Source of the DNA: Onchocerca volvulus
Taxonomy: Eukaryota > Nematoda > Chromadorea > Rhabditida > Onchocercidae
Direction of reading: 5' to 3'
Assembly (NCBI GenBank): GCA_000499405.2
Contig: HG738137.1
Location: forward strand, 20,670,603 to 20,734,602
DNA length: 64,000 bases
Shown here in pieces: positions 53,165 through 64,000 of the stretch (within the stretch, counting starts at the first letter, position 1; the number at the start of each line of letters is the position of its first letter). The translations under genes were made by a program, and so were the position numbers. A model generated the notes under the pieces. That model was not told the DNA's origin. It saw only the letters and a program-made list of their open reading frames with translations, and searched no databases.

Positions 53165-53395
53165 CTTCAAGAGGCTAATGTCGGAAAAACCGGAATATTT
53201 CCTTTGAAATACAGATATGATGAAATAGTCAAAGATCTTTGTATTTTAGAAATATCCTGGTATAACCAAAATTTTGACCTTTACGCTACTGTTAACATAT
53301 TGTAAATTATATCGTGCTATGATGACATGCAACAGACTATGGTTGACAAGTAGAAAGCAAGATTCCTTTGTACTAAAGTTAACATTCTGCTAAAT
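53165..53395 (-). repeat. Dispersed repeat, minus copy (pairs with 3503-3720)
   Basis: Reverse complement of the block in intron 2 of the kinase gene, nearly 50 kb away. Conserved strings include TTTTGACCTTTACGC, TTAACATATTGTAAATT and TGAAATACAGATATGATGAA. A degenerate AGTTAACATnTTG motif recurs at about 53296, 53376 and 53412, hinting at internal sub-repeats. Confidence 0.75.
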
Positions 53396-54732
53396 AACTC
53401 TTTTTGCGGTATAAGTTAACATGTTGTTAGGATTCACATGTAGTAAACAACTTCACTATAAAAAAAGGTTATCTGTTGAGAGGAACATTGAATTCTTTGC
53501 TCTAATCGATTTCGACGAACGACGCTTTCTAAATTTCACCAATTTTCATCAATTCCCAAATATCAATAACTCGCAGATAATCTCGCTACTACCAAAAAGA
53601 AGTGCAAATTATCGGTTGCATTATCGATATTCATCTAACACTGTGTGACATAACTGGGGCAAACAAAATTCGTCATAACAACGACTTCATTACACAACAA
53701 AATCATCTGTTCTAAGTTTCAAATCCAAACAAAAAAGTTCCCTTCACAAATTTTTTTCACGATAGACATATGAGAACTATCCGAGTAAACATTCACAATG
53801 AAAATGACTAAATAATCCATTACCAGAAACTAAGAAAATATTTAAATATCCCTGAAATTCTAAACAATTTCTATAGAAAACTTCAAATCTCAAATTTTAA
53901 TTGTTCGAGTAGCGTTTTTTTAAAGGAAGATTTTTCGATGACAATTATAAGATTTTTTCGAAGTAATAAGTAGAGACAGAAAGAGGGAGGAGAGAAAGAG
54001 AACTTGAAATTTAAAACGACAATGAAGGATCATCTTTCAAAATCCAACTTAATCGATTGAAGCGAAAAGCAAAAAAATTTCTAACTTTCTGATTATTTTT
54101 TCAAATGAATTTGTGTCAAAAAATTAAAACGCAAAAGCACTGATATGGACATATTCGTATAAACTGAAAAAAAGTATATATAACCACATGATTAAATGGC
54201 TCTTCTGAACATTTATTATCTTTTCGAGCAGTTGTCGTTGGCAATTTTAAGAAATAAACAAATGAGCGAAAGAATAAAATGTTCGAAATGGTGAATAGTA
54301 TTTCTGAACAAACAACGAAGTCTTAAGTGATCAGAACCAAGCAAAGCCATATCCATTGAATGCCGAAGTTAAGGTGGTGGTTAGAAACTTCCTACTTAAA
54401 ATTCATAAACAAGAATTTTTCCCTGTTCTGTTCGGCAATAACGGTCCAAACCAAGCCAATTCATTTTTCCTTTAAGAATTTGACAAACAGTTCAAGAAAG
54501 AAATTTGATGTTAGACTGAATTTTTCAAGTTAAATTATTCCTTTCTCGTCAAGCTCTTTATTTTGACTTTTTCTTTTTTTTTTTTTGAATTTCGTATTTT
54601 AATTAAATTTTGAAAGAAGAATTAATCTTTGTTCTTTGGCATAAGAACGTCTGTGAAAACTAGAAAAGTGAAGAATTTCAAAATAAGCATCCGCCGTTTC
54701 AGATGTATTAAATATTATATTTCCTTTCAATT

Positions 54733-54735
<3 letters not shown>

Positions 54736-54765
<30 letters not shown>
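54736..54765. repeat. (TC)n microsatellite
   Basis: About 15 TC units in a pyrimidine-rich context. On the reverse strand it reads (GA)n. Confidence 0.95.
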
Positions 54766-54769
<4 letters not shown>

Positions 54770-55451
54770 TTATTGCATTCTTTCCTAGATGATGATCTAA
54801 TCACAAGTAATGAAGTTAACAGTATTTAACCAGAATACTTCCAATTTTCCAAAAGTTAATTTATTTAAAATTCGAAATCCTAATTTGCAATTTCCAATTC
54901 TATTCACCATTCAAATCTTCTATATATTTCACACAGCATGAACATTTCTCATGTTATCAGACAATTTCATATCTAATTAATTTCACATCTCTCTATATTT
55001 TGATTTCCTAATCATTTGTTTGATGGTAGCAGCGTTGTAAAAGTGCAGTAGTGAATTGAAATCAAAAAATGAACGAAGAAATTTGGAAAGTACAAAATAA
55101 AGAAAATCTATTAAAAAATCGAAAGTACTGCAATCATTAAATTTGTGTAGAGGAAGAAGAGAGGAAGAGAGAGAGGGATGGAAGTTGTAGACACTGATAT
55201 ATATGATTAAATTGACTCTTTCGATATCATTGAAAGAGAAGAAAATTCGGTTTTTTCTTAATTTATGAAAAAACTGTAATGTGAAGAATAATTTTGATCA
55301 TTGCCGTTAATTTTCAAAAAATACAACTTATCTTCCGAATACAAGGAAAGTTAAATATTCTCAAGAAATTCCAGCATTTTCGTTCGCTTTCAAGAATTGC
55401 CTAAAATGATTTTATTGACGAACAACGGACTTTGAAGTTATTTTTATTAGT

Positions 55452-55691
55452 AATGCCCAAACAGATGTTGATAATGAAAATTTATGGATGACAGAAATGT
55501 ATGATGAGTATCTCAGATATCTGATTTGGATACGCAGAAGTGATCCTTACGAAATAAACTTACAATTCATCCTGCTACAACATGGTCTGTTTGAGTACAA
55601 ATTCAAAAGACAATCAGCAAAGGTCTTTGAAAAGCGATTCAGAAGAATTCTGATTAGACAGATATATGATGTTTTGTATCTAAATTTGTGA
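55452..55691 (+). CDS. Terminal-exon candidate, unknown
   Basis: After a TTTTTATTAG acceptor, an open frame of about 79 codons runs to a TGA. It reads acidic first (NAQTDVDNENLWMTEMYDEY) then basic (FEKRFRRILIRQIYDVLYLN), with aromatic residues spread through it. No domain is recognised and no upstream exon was identified within the preceding kilobase. The composition is more protein-like than neighbouring ORFs, but this is weak evidence. Confidence 0.25.
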   Translation, partial: NAQTDVDNENLWMTEMYDEYLRYLIWIRRSDPYEINLQFILLQHGLFEYKFKRQSAKVFEKRFRRILIRQIYDVLYLNL

Positions 55692-58600
55692 TGCTCTGCG
55701 ATAATCCTTGCGTCTAAATTATCGAATATGCATAAAGCTAATTAATTACCTTCAGAAGACTAAGGAAAACACAGAGTTTGTAGCAATGATCATAGAGTGG
55801 CTTGGCAAATTTTCTTAAAGTCAGCTGTTATTTTTACAGAAAAATATGTAAAATTTTGTTTCCTTCTCTTCCTTCTTCGCCCTCGCTTCTTCGAATACTC
55901 TGATTATTATTTTAAAAATATGGCTTATGTTTGATGAACAGAATTCCAGTATTTATTGGAACTAAAAAGTTAATTTCACTTCAATTTTTGTGTTTAAGAT
56001 ATCAGATTATATTTTAAAGTGTATCAAATTTGCATATTAATTGAATTCCGAATTTAAATAAGTCATATTAAAATCATGCAAGGTTATGTTGTTTTTGTTT
56101 TTGGGATATTTCACTTTTGAAATTTCTAGATTTTGTTCACTTAACGCGAAATATCGTTTGATATCTCTGATATCATTCATTTGTTTATATATTCAGCAAG
56201 AATCGAATTATATTCAAATGCTTGGCATTCAGTAACAACTATGAATACCAAATTATAAAGAATAGGAATCAATTTATATTTTGACCTTCACTTCACAATC
56301 CAGTATTTCAATATATTTTAAGATATAAATCTCGGGATGGTAAATAGCTTCTTTTTCTGTCCATAATGATGGATAAGACATTATTTGCACGAAAACTTTC
56401 TAAAAAGGCTTTCAGAACAAAAGATAACAAATAAAATAAAAATCTCATCATTTTCCATAGACATTTTACGAAGAAATGAAGCAAAATGAGACGTTCCATC
56501 GATGCACGGAACTAAAGGAATGTTATGAATTGTTTGAGAGTGTTCAAGAATGAAGCAGAATGAATTTGTTCAACTTTTGATTAGTAACATAGTGACTATT
56601 CAAATTTTTTTCGAAAAGGAAAAAAGTCATTGATTACATCATAACAAGAGTTTTTCTCATAAAATTTCTAATAAAGGATTAATTTTTAATTATAGAAAAT
56701 GATAGAAACTTGAAAATCTGAAAAAAAGAAAACTTGAAAAAAAAGAAGTATGTAAAAAGCTGGAAGTATTTAGCATAGAACGAATTTTCTAGAATTTCGA
56801 TATGATGTCTACTCGAATAATGAAATAATATTTCAGCCTATCTTTGGAATAACAAAACTACAGGGAAAAATTTGAGACGAATGAGAAAGATTAGAGCGAT
56901 AAATAACAATCAGTATATTATGATGATATTTTCATCTAAATGAAAGAATATGCAAGAAGGAAGAAGCGTAAACAGTTTCAGTGTTGAATTCGGCACTTTT
57001 TCATAGTCGAAAATGGATGATGGCTAGGCCTAAAAGTTTCAAGAATGAAAGAAGGTCTGTAGGGTAAAGAAAATGAAATCAATAGGCTCTAAGCCTACTA
57101 GTTATAACGCTTCATATGGTAGTAATAGGGAATAGAGAACGAGTAGGCTCAATGGCAACATTTTAGGCTTCCGGCTAACGTAACATTGCTCAATTTCACG
57201 TCATTCTTTTAAGATCTAGAAATTCTGGAATATTCTGAAATTTGAAAGAAACTTTTCTGATGCACTTCATTCTACCGGATTGAAAATAACATTCATTGTT
57301 CTTAAATGAAATTTGCTTACCACTTCTTCTTCGGCATGATGTTGAAAAAGAAGAAGTTTTGAAGAATTGTCAAAAAAAAAAAAATATATAAAAAAATCTG
57401 AAAAGTGATGAAACATTTTGGTCACGGAAAATGGAAAACAAACAACGTTTGCCAGCTAAAAAGCAGGATAGCATAGTCTATCTTTTTCAGTAATTGTGTA
57501 GAAATTGATGACGATATTGAAATTACAGAATTACCATGAAAGAAGGTACCAGCCCTGGATTTTGTAGTCAAATAGAAAAAAAAAGAATTAATTATTCTGG
57601 AAATAGCAGTACTCGATTTTGAGATAAGTTAGTCCTTCATTAAAAAATATCAAATTCTCTTCTTCCTTCCTATTTTCATTCAAGAAATACTTCTTTCAGA
57701 AATAGTAATTAGAGAGAGAATGAGGCAGAATTGATAGGATGATTAGAAAATTGAAGCATAATGGCAATTATTGAAGTATGCTGAGATGATATGATACGTT
57801 GTTGTAAAAGTTTCAAATGACTGATATATTTTGAAGACGAAGAGAAGTGTTGATTCAATGCCTCAATGATTTGTCAATAATTTCGTCATAAATCGAAGCC
57901 AGAAAAGGCATTTGGCTACAACGATTAGCGGCATGCCCATTTTTAGCATCGAAATTGGAAATCGTTGATAAACATACACATATAAATTATTATATTAAGA
58001 AAGAATTCATAAGTACAGAAAGGATTCACAGGAAAACATTTTCAAAATCATCGTAATATGCTATCGATGAAAAAAACTGAAAGGCTAAAATAGATTTTCA
58101 GAAATTAATTAAGACAGAAAATTTTTGTTAAATATAAAACAGAAAAACCAATTTAAAAGATGCAAGTATTGTCTTCTCTTCCTTGCTTAAAAACTTATGA
58201 TGACATATGCGGCACTAAGCAAAAGTTGTTAATGAATTAATAATCCTTAATATACAGATATGATAATTACTAGCCAAGTAAAAAAAAGTAAAACTAATCA
58301 AGATGATAGTTAATAGCTGCCAAGAAAGTGGCAATTTAACTTTTTACCCAAGTAATATGGAACATAAAACAATAGAAAACAATTAAACACGTGAAATAAT
58401 ATCTTCATACTAATGGTTTTCTTTTTTTTCTCAGTTTCTCTTAGAAATTTTACGATTTGTACGGCGAGATATACTCAATTCTATGCTAAATCAATATAAT
58501 TCATATTCAGTTCTTTTTTCTCAAAAACCAAATATACTGGATGCAAATTTTTATTTTCAAAAAACAATTTTCACTCTTCAGTCAAAAATCAAAAACTATT

Positions 58601-61600
58601 TCCGCTGGAAGTTCAAAGTAGCAATGAGCAAAAAATAAAAAGGAACAAAGAAATATGAAAATGTGACAATTGCTTCGGACGTCGAAGCGTTGTGTGTGTG
58701 TCTGTGTGCCTTGTTGAATGATGTTTAAACAAGCATCGCAAATAACGCCTGGCGATGGAGCTAAATGTCGTTTACATCGCATCGAAAATGTGTTTATAAA
58801 GCGATAAAGTCGATAAAGTTTTAGAAACTAGTCTCTACTAGGAGAAGTTTGACAGAACTTTTCAGCATCATATGCAATGTTTTTGATATGGTGCTGGAAA
58901 GTTTCAACATACTTTTCCCGATAGAGACTAATTTTTAATACTTATCAACTTTATCACTGTATAAACATAATCTATGCAGTATTTCCGATTTATTTCCTTA
59001 TCACAAAATCATGACATATTAGTTGCAGCAATGAAAATGGAATTTTAGATTGTGAAAGATGGGTTTTATGAGATTACTGTGCTGGAGAGTAAAAATAAAG
59101 ATGAACAAACAATGAGAACTAAGGGGTAGAAGAAAATAGTTCGAGAAACAGCAGCGCTGTTCGTTTTGCATATTTTGTTGAAATTCCTTCTCAAAATGAA
59201 TCATTCTGGATTATTTTCAATAGTACTCTTTGACAGAAACTGTTTCCGATCATATTTATGGAACTAAGTTGAATAACTTAGCGATTCTATTTCATTTTCA
59301 GAAGTTAGGATGAGCAAATCTTAAAATGTTGCTTTTACTAAACGGATAAGTGAATTTTTCACAAAATGGAAAGATTAGGAATAGGATCATTGCACAAAGT
59401 GATGAGCATAGTTCTTAGAAAGCTCAATTATATGAATCGCAAACAAGCAGACATATGTATTTTATAATTATAACTTATAATTTGTTGAATACACAAAAAA
59501 AAGTTGTATTTTGTGGTATTTGAAACATATAAACAAAAAATATCAAAATATTCAGAACTCATACTTTTCAGATTTATGGTTGACTATTTTGAATGAAATA
59601 AATTAGAACTGAAATATCTTCAGTGTACAATCGAAGATGAGGGAATAAATTTTTTTTTTCTATTTTTTAACTCATTTATTAAAAAATACAATAAATCTGT
59701 CAATGCCCACTAACAATCGATTTCAAATGCTTAAGCAAATACAAAAATGAGCAAAAAAATCGTCAAAAAATAAAATGCTACGAGAAAGTGATTTTATAGG
59801 CGTGGCAGTATGATTCCAGTAAGTGACAGCAGGCTGTAAGTGCAAACTTATTATTTTTAATGGTTTTCTTGATATGACATTTATTTGGATAATCATCCCT
59901 CTTTCTTTATTTTTTTAAATATTACCGAATATTAGACTTGGAGCAAAAATGAATCATAACGATTAGGCGCAGTTCAAAATGTATTTCCAGCTTCTCAGTT
60001 TCTCGACCGTTCCATACCATATGAAAATGAATATGTCTGCAGGAAATCTGACTTTGTCACATTAAAGCACTGACAAAATTGAGCAGTATTTGGAGATTGA
60101 AGAAATAATACATTAATGAAATAGTTTAATTAGGTCGAGAAACACATTGGAATAATATTTTATCGAATTAAACTGAGAATATCAAAAAATCTTAATATTT
60201 TAATCAACAAATTTTAATATTTTAACACTGCTCCAAATTTAATTTAGCCAATTTCTAAGCACTGGGCATATGGCATGACGTTTTTAGACAGCAAATTTGA
60301 TTTCTCTCTATTACCATTATAAAAAAGAAAAAAAAAGATGAAAAGAAACAGTCTCAGAACAAAAATACCGCACTTCCAGTCGTTCGAAAAGGTTTGTATA
60401 CATTTTTCCAGTTTCTTCAATTATCATATGCATCATTTTTTCATAAGATTGAAGTGGCTATTTTTGAAGATGAGAGGCCTTGTTTTCAACAAATTTGATG
60501 GAAAAATAGATAGCAATGTTCGGAGAGAAGCAATGAGGAGTCAATTCATTTATCAATTACATTAGTATCTTCTTGTGATGTACTAATATTTCGTCGCTTT
60601 ATTTCCGAATCACGGGAAATAAGAAATATTGATTTTATCAAATAATATCATTCTAATCTGATGTTACAGTAAGCAAAGTACTACATTTGATAATCAGTAC
60701 TGATTTAAGCAAACATCAATATCAAATTGAATCATGAATGAAAGAATGAAAATCATGAAAACATATGCATTGCAGAATATGGCAATTTGACAAATTTTGA
60801 AGAATCCACAATTTATCTATGACTGATACAAGCGAAAACACTGTGATAGATGCATAAAAACTAAGGAACCATAATCAGATGACATTTGGAGCTGTTTGCA
60901 AAACTGAAAATTCATGATTCTTTGATCTGATGATAAGGTCTGAGAAAACAGAGGGAGACGTTTATGAACCAGAAGAAATGTATCTCCGAATAATTTTAGG
61001 CTCAAAGGAAATGAAAATAAGATCAGCGATCATTTATTATGAGAACAGCTGGACTAAAATTTATCTACCAAAAATTCCAATAAACGAGTTTTGAAAATAT
61101 GGTATAAATGCACTCTTTGCACTTTGAAATTATAGTCCTTGAAAATAATATTTCTGTAAAATTCGACTGTATAACATTCTGCATCGTTTTTAATCTGTAT
61201 CATATTTTTCCAAACTGACGATCGCTACTAATTCCGTGAATGAAAATTTGCATTATACGATTAAATCTCACGTCCTCTTTAGATAATTTAAAAACAATAC
61301 ATGCTTAATACCTATTGTTTAAAATTTTGTCGCTCTTTCTGTATTTCTGATTTTGTTTATATCATTATATTTGGGGCACTGATAAAAAATTTCTTTTTTT
61401 TTTCGTTTTCTCTATAATTCTATTGAAATTTAGATGAATGGTGAAATAAATATAATGGAGGAAGTTAAAGATCTGTTGACTGCATATAAGCAATAGTAAA
61501 AATTAAATAGATATATGTCATTGTAAATTTGAGAACTATGTATAGGATAAAAGTATATCCATTTAACATCCAATTTTTTTCATATATAGACAAAAAACAA

Positions 61601-61696
61601 AAGAGCCTACATCCCACGTCTTTTGAAATTTAAGGAAAATATCTACATAATAGCGAAATTAGACATCGTAAAAAATCGGATTGTTTCCATTTTTTA
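55692..61696. other. Gene-poor region
   Basis: About 6 kb of AT-rich DNA with a (TG)n tract at 58691-58709. A minus-strand ORF from the ATG at 58782 begins with a Cys/His-containing stretch (MRCKRHLAPSPGVICDAC) that looks mildly coding-like but runs into the microsatellite translation. No confident gene, RNA or mobile element. Confidence 0.4.
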
Positions 61697-61831
61697 GCGG
61701 CCAACCATGTTTCGCGTGGTCGGCTCCAATTAGTCCGAAAGCTTTTAAACACGCGCTATTCGAATGCAACGTTGCATCAAAATTTCAAATCGGTCGGCGA
61801 AGAACTTGAAATCATTGTGTGGCAAGTAATA
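61697..61831. repeat. GC-rich repeat-like block with palindromes
   Basis: This 135-bp stretch stands out by its CpG and GC content. It includes an imperfect hairpin (GCCAACCATG at 61700, CGTGGTCGGC at 61715), a perfect 14-base palindrome ATGCAACGTTGCAT (61764-61777) and several CGG/TCGG strings. There is no open frame of note. The features suggest a dispersed non-coding element, but only one copy lies in this window. Confidence 0.4.
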
Positions 61832-64000
61832 ACGAACATTTACATTTTTGTTTATATAGGTGGACGGTGACAATTATTTCTCCAGTTCCTCAAATGAATT
61901 TGTAGACAGCAATTAATTAAAAGATTTCTTATTGAAATTGATGGAGATCTTTGGCTAGTGATATTTCATCGATCACTTCATTTTTGGTTTTCGATGTTTT
62001 CATGAATTATTTGCGACACAGGTATTACAGAAAAAAAGAATTCATTATAAAGGATTAGTGTAAAATTTAAAATAACTTCAAATTATATCGTTGGAATCGA
62101 AAAAAGTCTTTGCTTCGATCTTCATCTTTCTGTAAAAGTGTTATTAAACGTGTGAAAACTAGCATAGCTTCTAAATAAAAAAGGAAAATGCATGCGGATA
62201 AAATCATTTACATATTCGAAAGAAATCTATAACGGAAGGATCGATAAAGAAAGTTAAGAGAGGAAAAAGGAGGAGAAGTAACAAAATGGTAAGAATGAGG
62301 GCCTATTTTCTGTGATCACATTTTCTAAAGCTTTTCAATTGATTTATTGATTATTGTGAATGTTTTCGAGTATTTAATTTACTTCTAATGACTCCGTTGG
62401 TAGTGCATAGAAAAGGAAGATCTTTGCAGTATCGAAGCATATTCCATCATTAATTTTAAATTCGAACTGAGGCATAATTATTCTCAGAAATAATCAATAG
62501 TTTTCTACTGCTTATTACTAAAACATTGAAAAATGAAACCTTCCGCTAAAATTGATGTAGAAGCCAAGAAAAAGAGAAAGAGAAATGCTCCGGTGAAAAC
62601 TATTGCAATTATGTAATAATTTATTTCACATAGTTTTGGCAAAAAAAAAGAAACGTTAGGTTCAAAATTGCTTCTTCAGTAAGCAAAATACACATGTGTG
62701 CCACACTGTCAGATAAATTCGAAGAAATAGTGATAGATATGTAAATGTCGTAAAGTTAAGAAAAATATCGCGAGAAAAATGAAACGGCAGTATGGAGCAT
62801 TGTAATGGATGACAAATAATATGTGATAATGACCCGTAAAATCATTAAAGACGATAAGAAGGATAGTTTACAATAATCTAAAATGAACAAATCGACTATT
62901 AAATATGAAATCTGTGCTGTGTGTATATTTCGGTTTCTTGAAATAGCGAAATATAATTAAAATATCTGTTCAACAATTTTGATTGAAGAAATATAATTCT
63001 GCGGTAAAGGGAAATATTTTTTTTGTACTGTTGCAGAAAGATTCGGAAGTGTGCCAAAAATATCGTCGGATTAAATAACTCAGTCAATGAATGTATGGAA
63101 AAAAGTGAGAGGAGAAACATCTTTTTTTCTCTCACTGATAAATGTTGATTTTTTCTTTGAACACAGGAAGCTGTGAATAGCATAAGCTTCTGCTAAAAGT
63201 GGCCATTTCGGAAACAGTAATATACATCGAGGTTATTTCAAAGTTTAAAGAGAAGGGTATGAGAAAAATTGGGGGCCGGGCTTTCGGATCGAGATCGATA
63301 TATGATATACAACGATGAATGTCTTCTCTTTTCCTACTTTTTCACAAGTCTAATTGGCTATTGCTATTTTTAGACTAAAATGTGCTTTATTAGTAAAGTT
63401 TAATTTCAGTATAACAGAACGTCTATTTTTAAAATCGAAAATTGGCAATGTTAGTGAATAAAATATCAAACAATTTTAACAGCCGAAATTTTTAATGAAA
63501 AATCAATGTTATACATATGAATGTAATGATAGTAAAGGATGTAAAAAAAGCAATTTATTTTGGGTATCCATAATTATAGTAACCTTCGCATGCTAAAATA
63601 TTCCTGTACAGCAACTGAAATAATCGTCATCTGATCGTTCACATCTGAGCTATGCGAAACAATTGTTACAGATTGTTGTCATCGATGTAAATATGGAAAT
63701 CACTGATCCAATCTTTCATCTTCAGCAAACTGTTTTTCTTTAGAACTTAACAAACTTTTCCAATCAGTTTTTTTCCTTTCTTTTTTATTGGCGAAGTAAA
63801 CTTGGTTCTAATATTTTGACTATAATGATAAGTACAGATTTCAGTTGAAACAGAAAATAGAAGATGAAGGATGAAATGGCAAATAACATTATCAGTGTTT
63901 TTCGTTTAAATTATTTTCTAAAAAACAATGCAAGGAGAAATAGATATGAATCAGATAGATTAAAAATCACCGGAAGAGAAAGTCTTGAATTCTCAATCAA
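61832..64000. other. No supported feature
   Basis: AT-rich DNA to the window edge. A short GC-rich patch at about 63270-63292 (GGGGGCCGGGCTTTCGGATC) is unexplained. The minus ORF at 62899-63183 has no domain signal. Confidence 0.4.

Larger units (their letters stand above)
50867..55450. other. Region upstream of lin-2, no gene seen
   Basis: Should hold the lin-2 leader and promoter. AT-rich with a (TC)n tract at 54736-54765, the minus copy of a dispersed repeat and a short tandem repeat next to the lin-2 start, each listed separately. ORFs at 53421-53648 and 54629-54829 show no domain features. Confidence 0.45.

Noticed and set aside
53421..53648. 75-codon plus ORF next to the dispersed repeat
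   Set aside because: Adjacent to degenerate repeat sequence and without splice context or domains.
54297..54380. Stretch with AAGCCATATCCATTGAATGC suggestive of 5S rRNA
   Set aside because: The rest of the 5S sequence and internal control boxes could not be matched.
58582..58782. Minus ORF with CKRH and CDAC pairs resembling a small zinc-binding start
   Set aside because: The frame soon translates a (TG)n microsatellite and then AT-rich sequence, and no splice partner was found.

Overview
This window is AT-rich DNA from a nematode, most likely a clade III (filarial-type) parasite. The evidence is short coding exons split by 150-800 bp introns with TTTCAG-like acceptors, metazoan-only protein families (LIN-2/CASK, CCDC25, an SH3-SH2 tyrosine kinase) and a nematode-style cathepsin B. 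The assignment to filariae is inference from base composition and family flavour, not from a diagnostic marker. No bacterial operon, rRNA, tRNA, CRISPR array or prophage was recognised. All gene models below were assembled by eye from splice sites and reading phase; four of the five main models keep phase at every junction.

Layout. 1-2445: weak unassigned ORFs. 2446-10276 (+): a 21-exon cytoplasmic tyrosine kinase of about 839 residues with a divergent SH3, an SH2 interrupted by an acidic insert, and an HGD (non-RD) catalytic loop. 10597-12327 (-): a complete five-exon CCDC25 orthologue, convergent with the kinase. 14695-17838 (-): scattered exon-like pieces of one or more unrecognised, probably eroded genes. 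19826-19995 (-): a lone terminal-exon candidate. 20684-24076 (-): a complete eight-exon cathepsin B-like cysteine protease of 393 residues. 24077-29797: gene-poor DNA with a roughly 76-bp degenerate tandem repeat. 29798-32710 (+): an eight-exon, 232-residue, single-membrane-span, Lys/Glu/Asp-rich protein not matched to any family. 34224-50866 (-): the complete 21-exon lin-2/CASK scaffold (1003 residues: CaMK-like pseudokinase, L27 region, PDZ, SH3, guanylate kinase), with a 7.8-kb intron holding further ORFs. 50867-64000: about 13 kb with no convincing gene apart from one exon candidate, one arm of an inverted dispersed repeat pair and one GC-rich repeat-like block.

The genes do not form an operon or pathway. 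LIN-2 is known in worms and mammals as a polarity and synaptic scaffold; the tyrosine kinase looks like a signalling adaptor-enzyme; cathepsin B is a secreted or lysosomal protease; CCDC25 carries an NFACT-R type domain. The most unusual observations are the kinase (HGD loop, no activation-loop tyrosine, SH2 insert, one splice junction out by a single base), two introns that appear to use GC donors, a Glu-to-Gly change in the cathepsin S2 pocket, and a possible kinase-only form of LIN-2 ended by intron read-through next to a perfect-looking hairpin.
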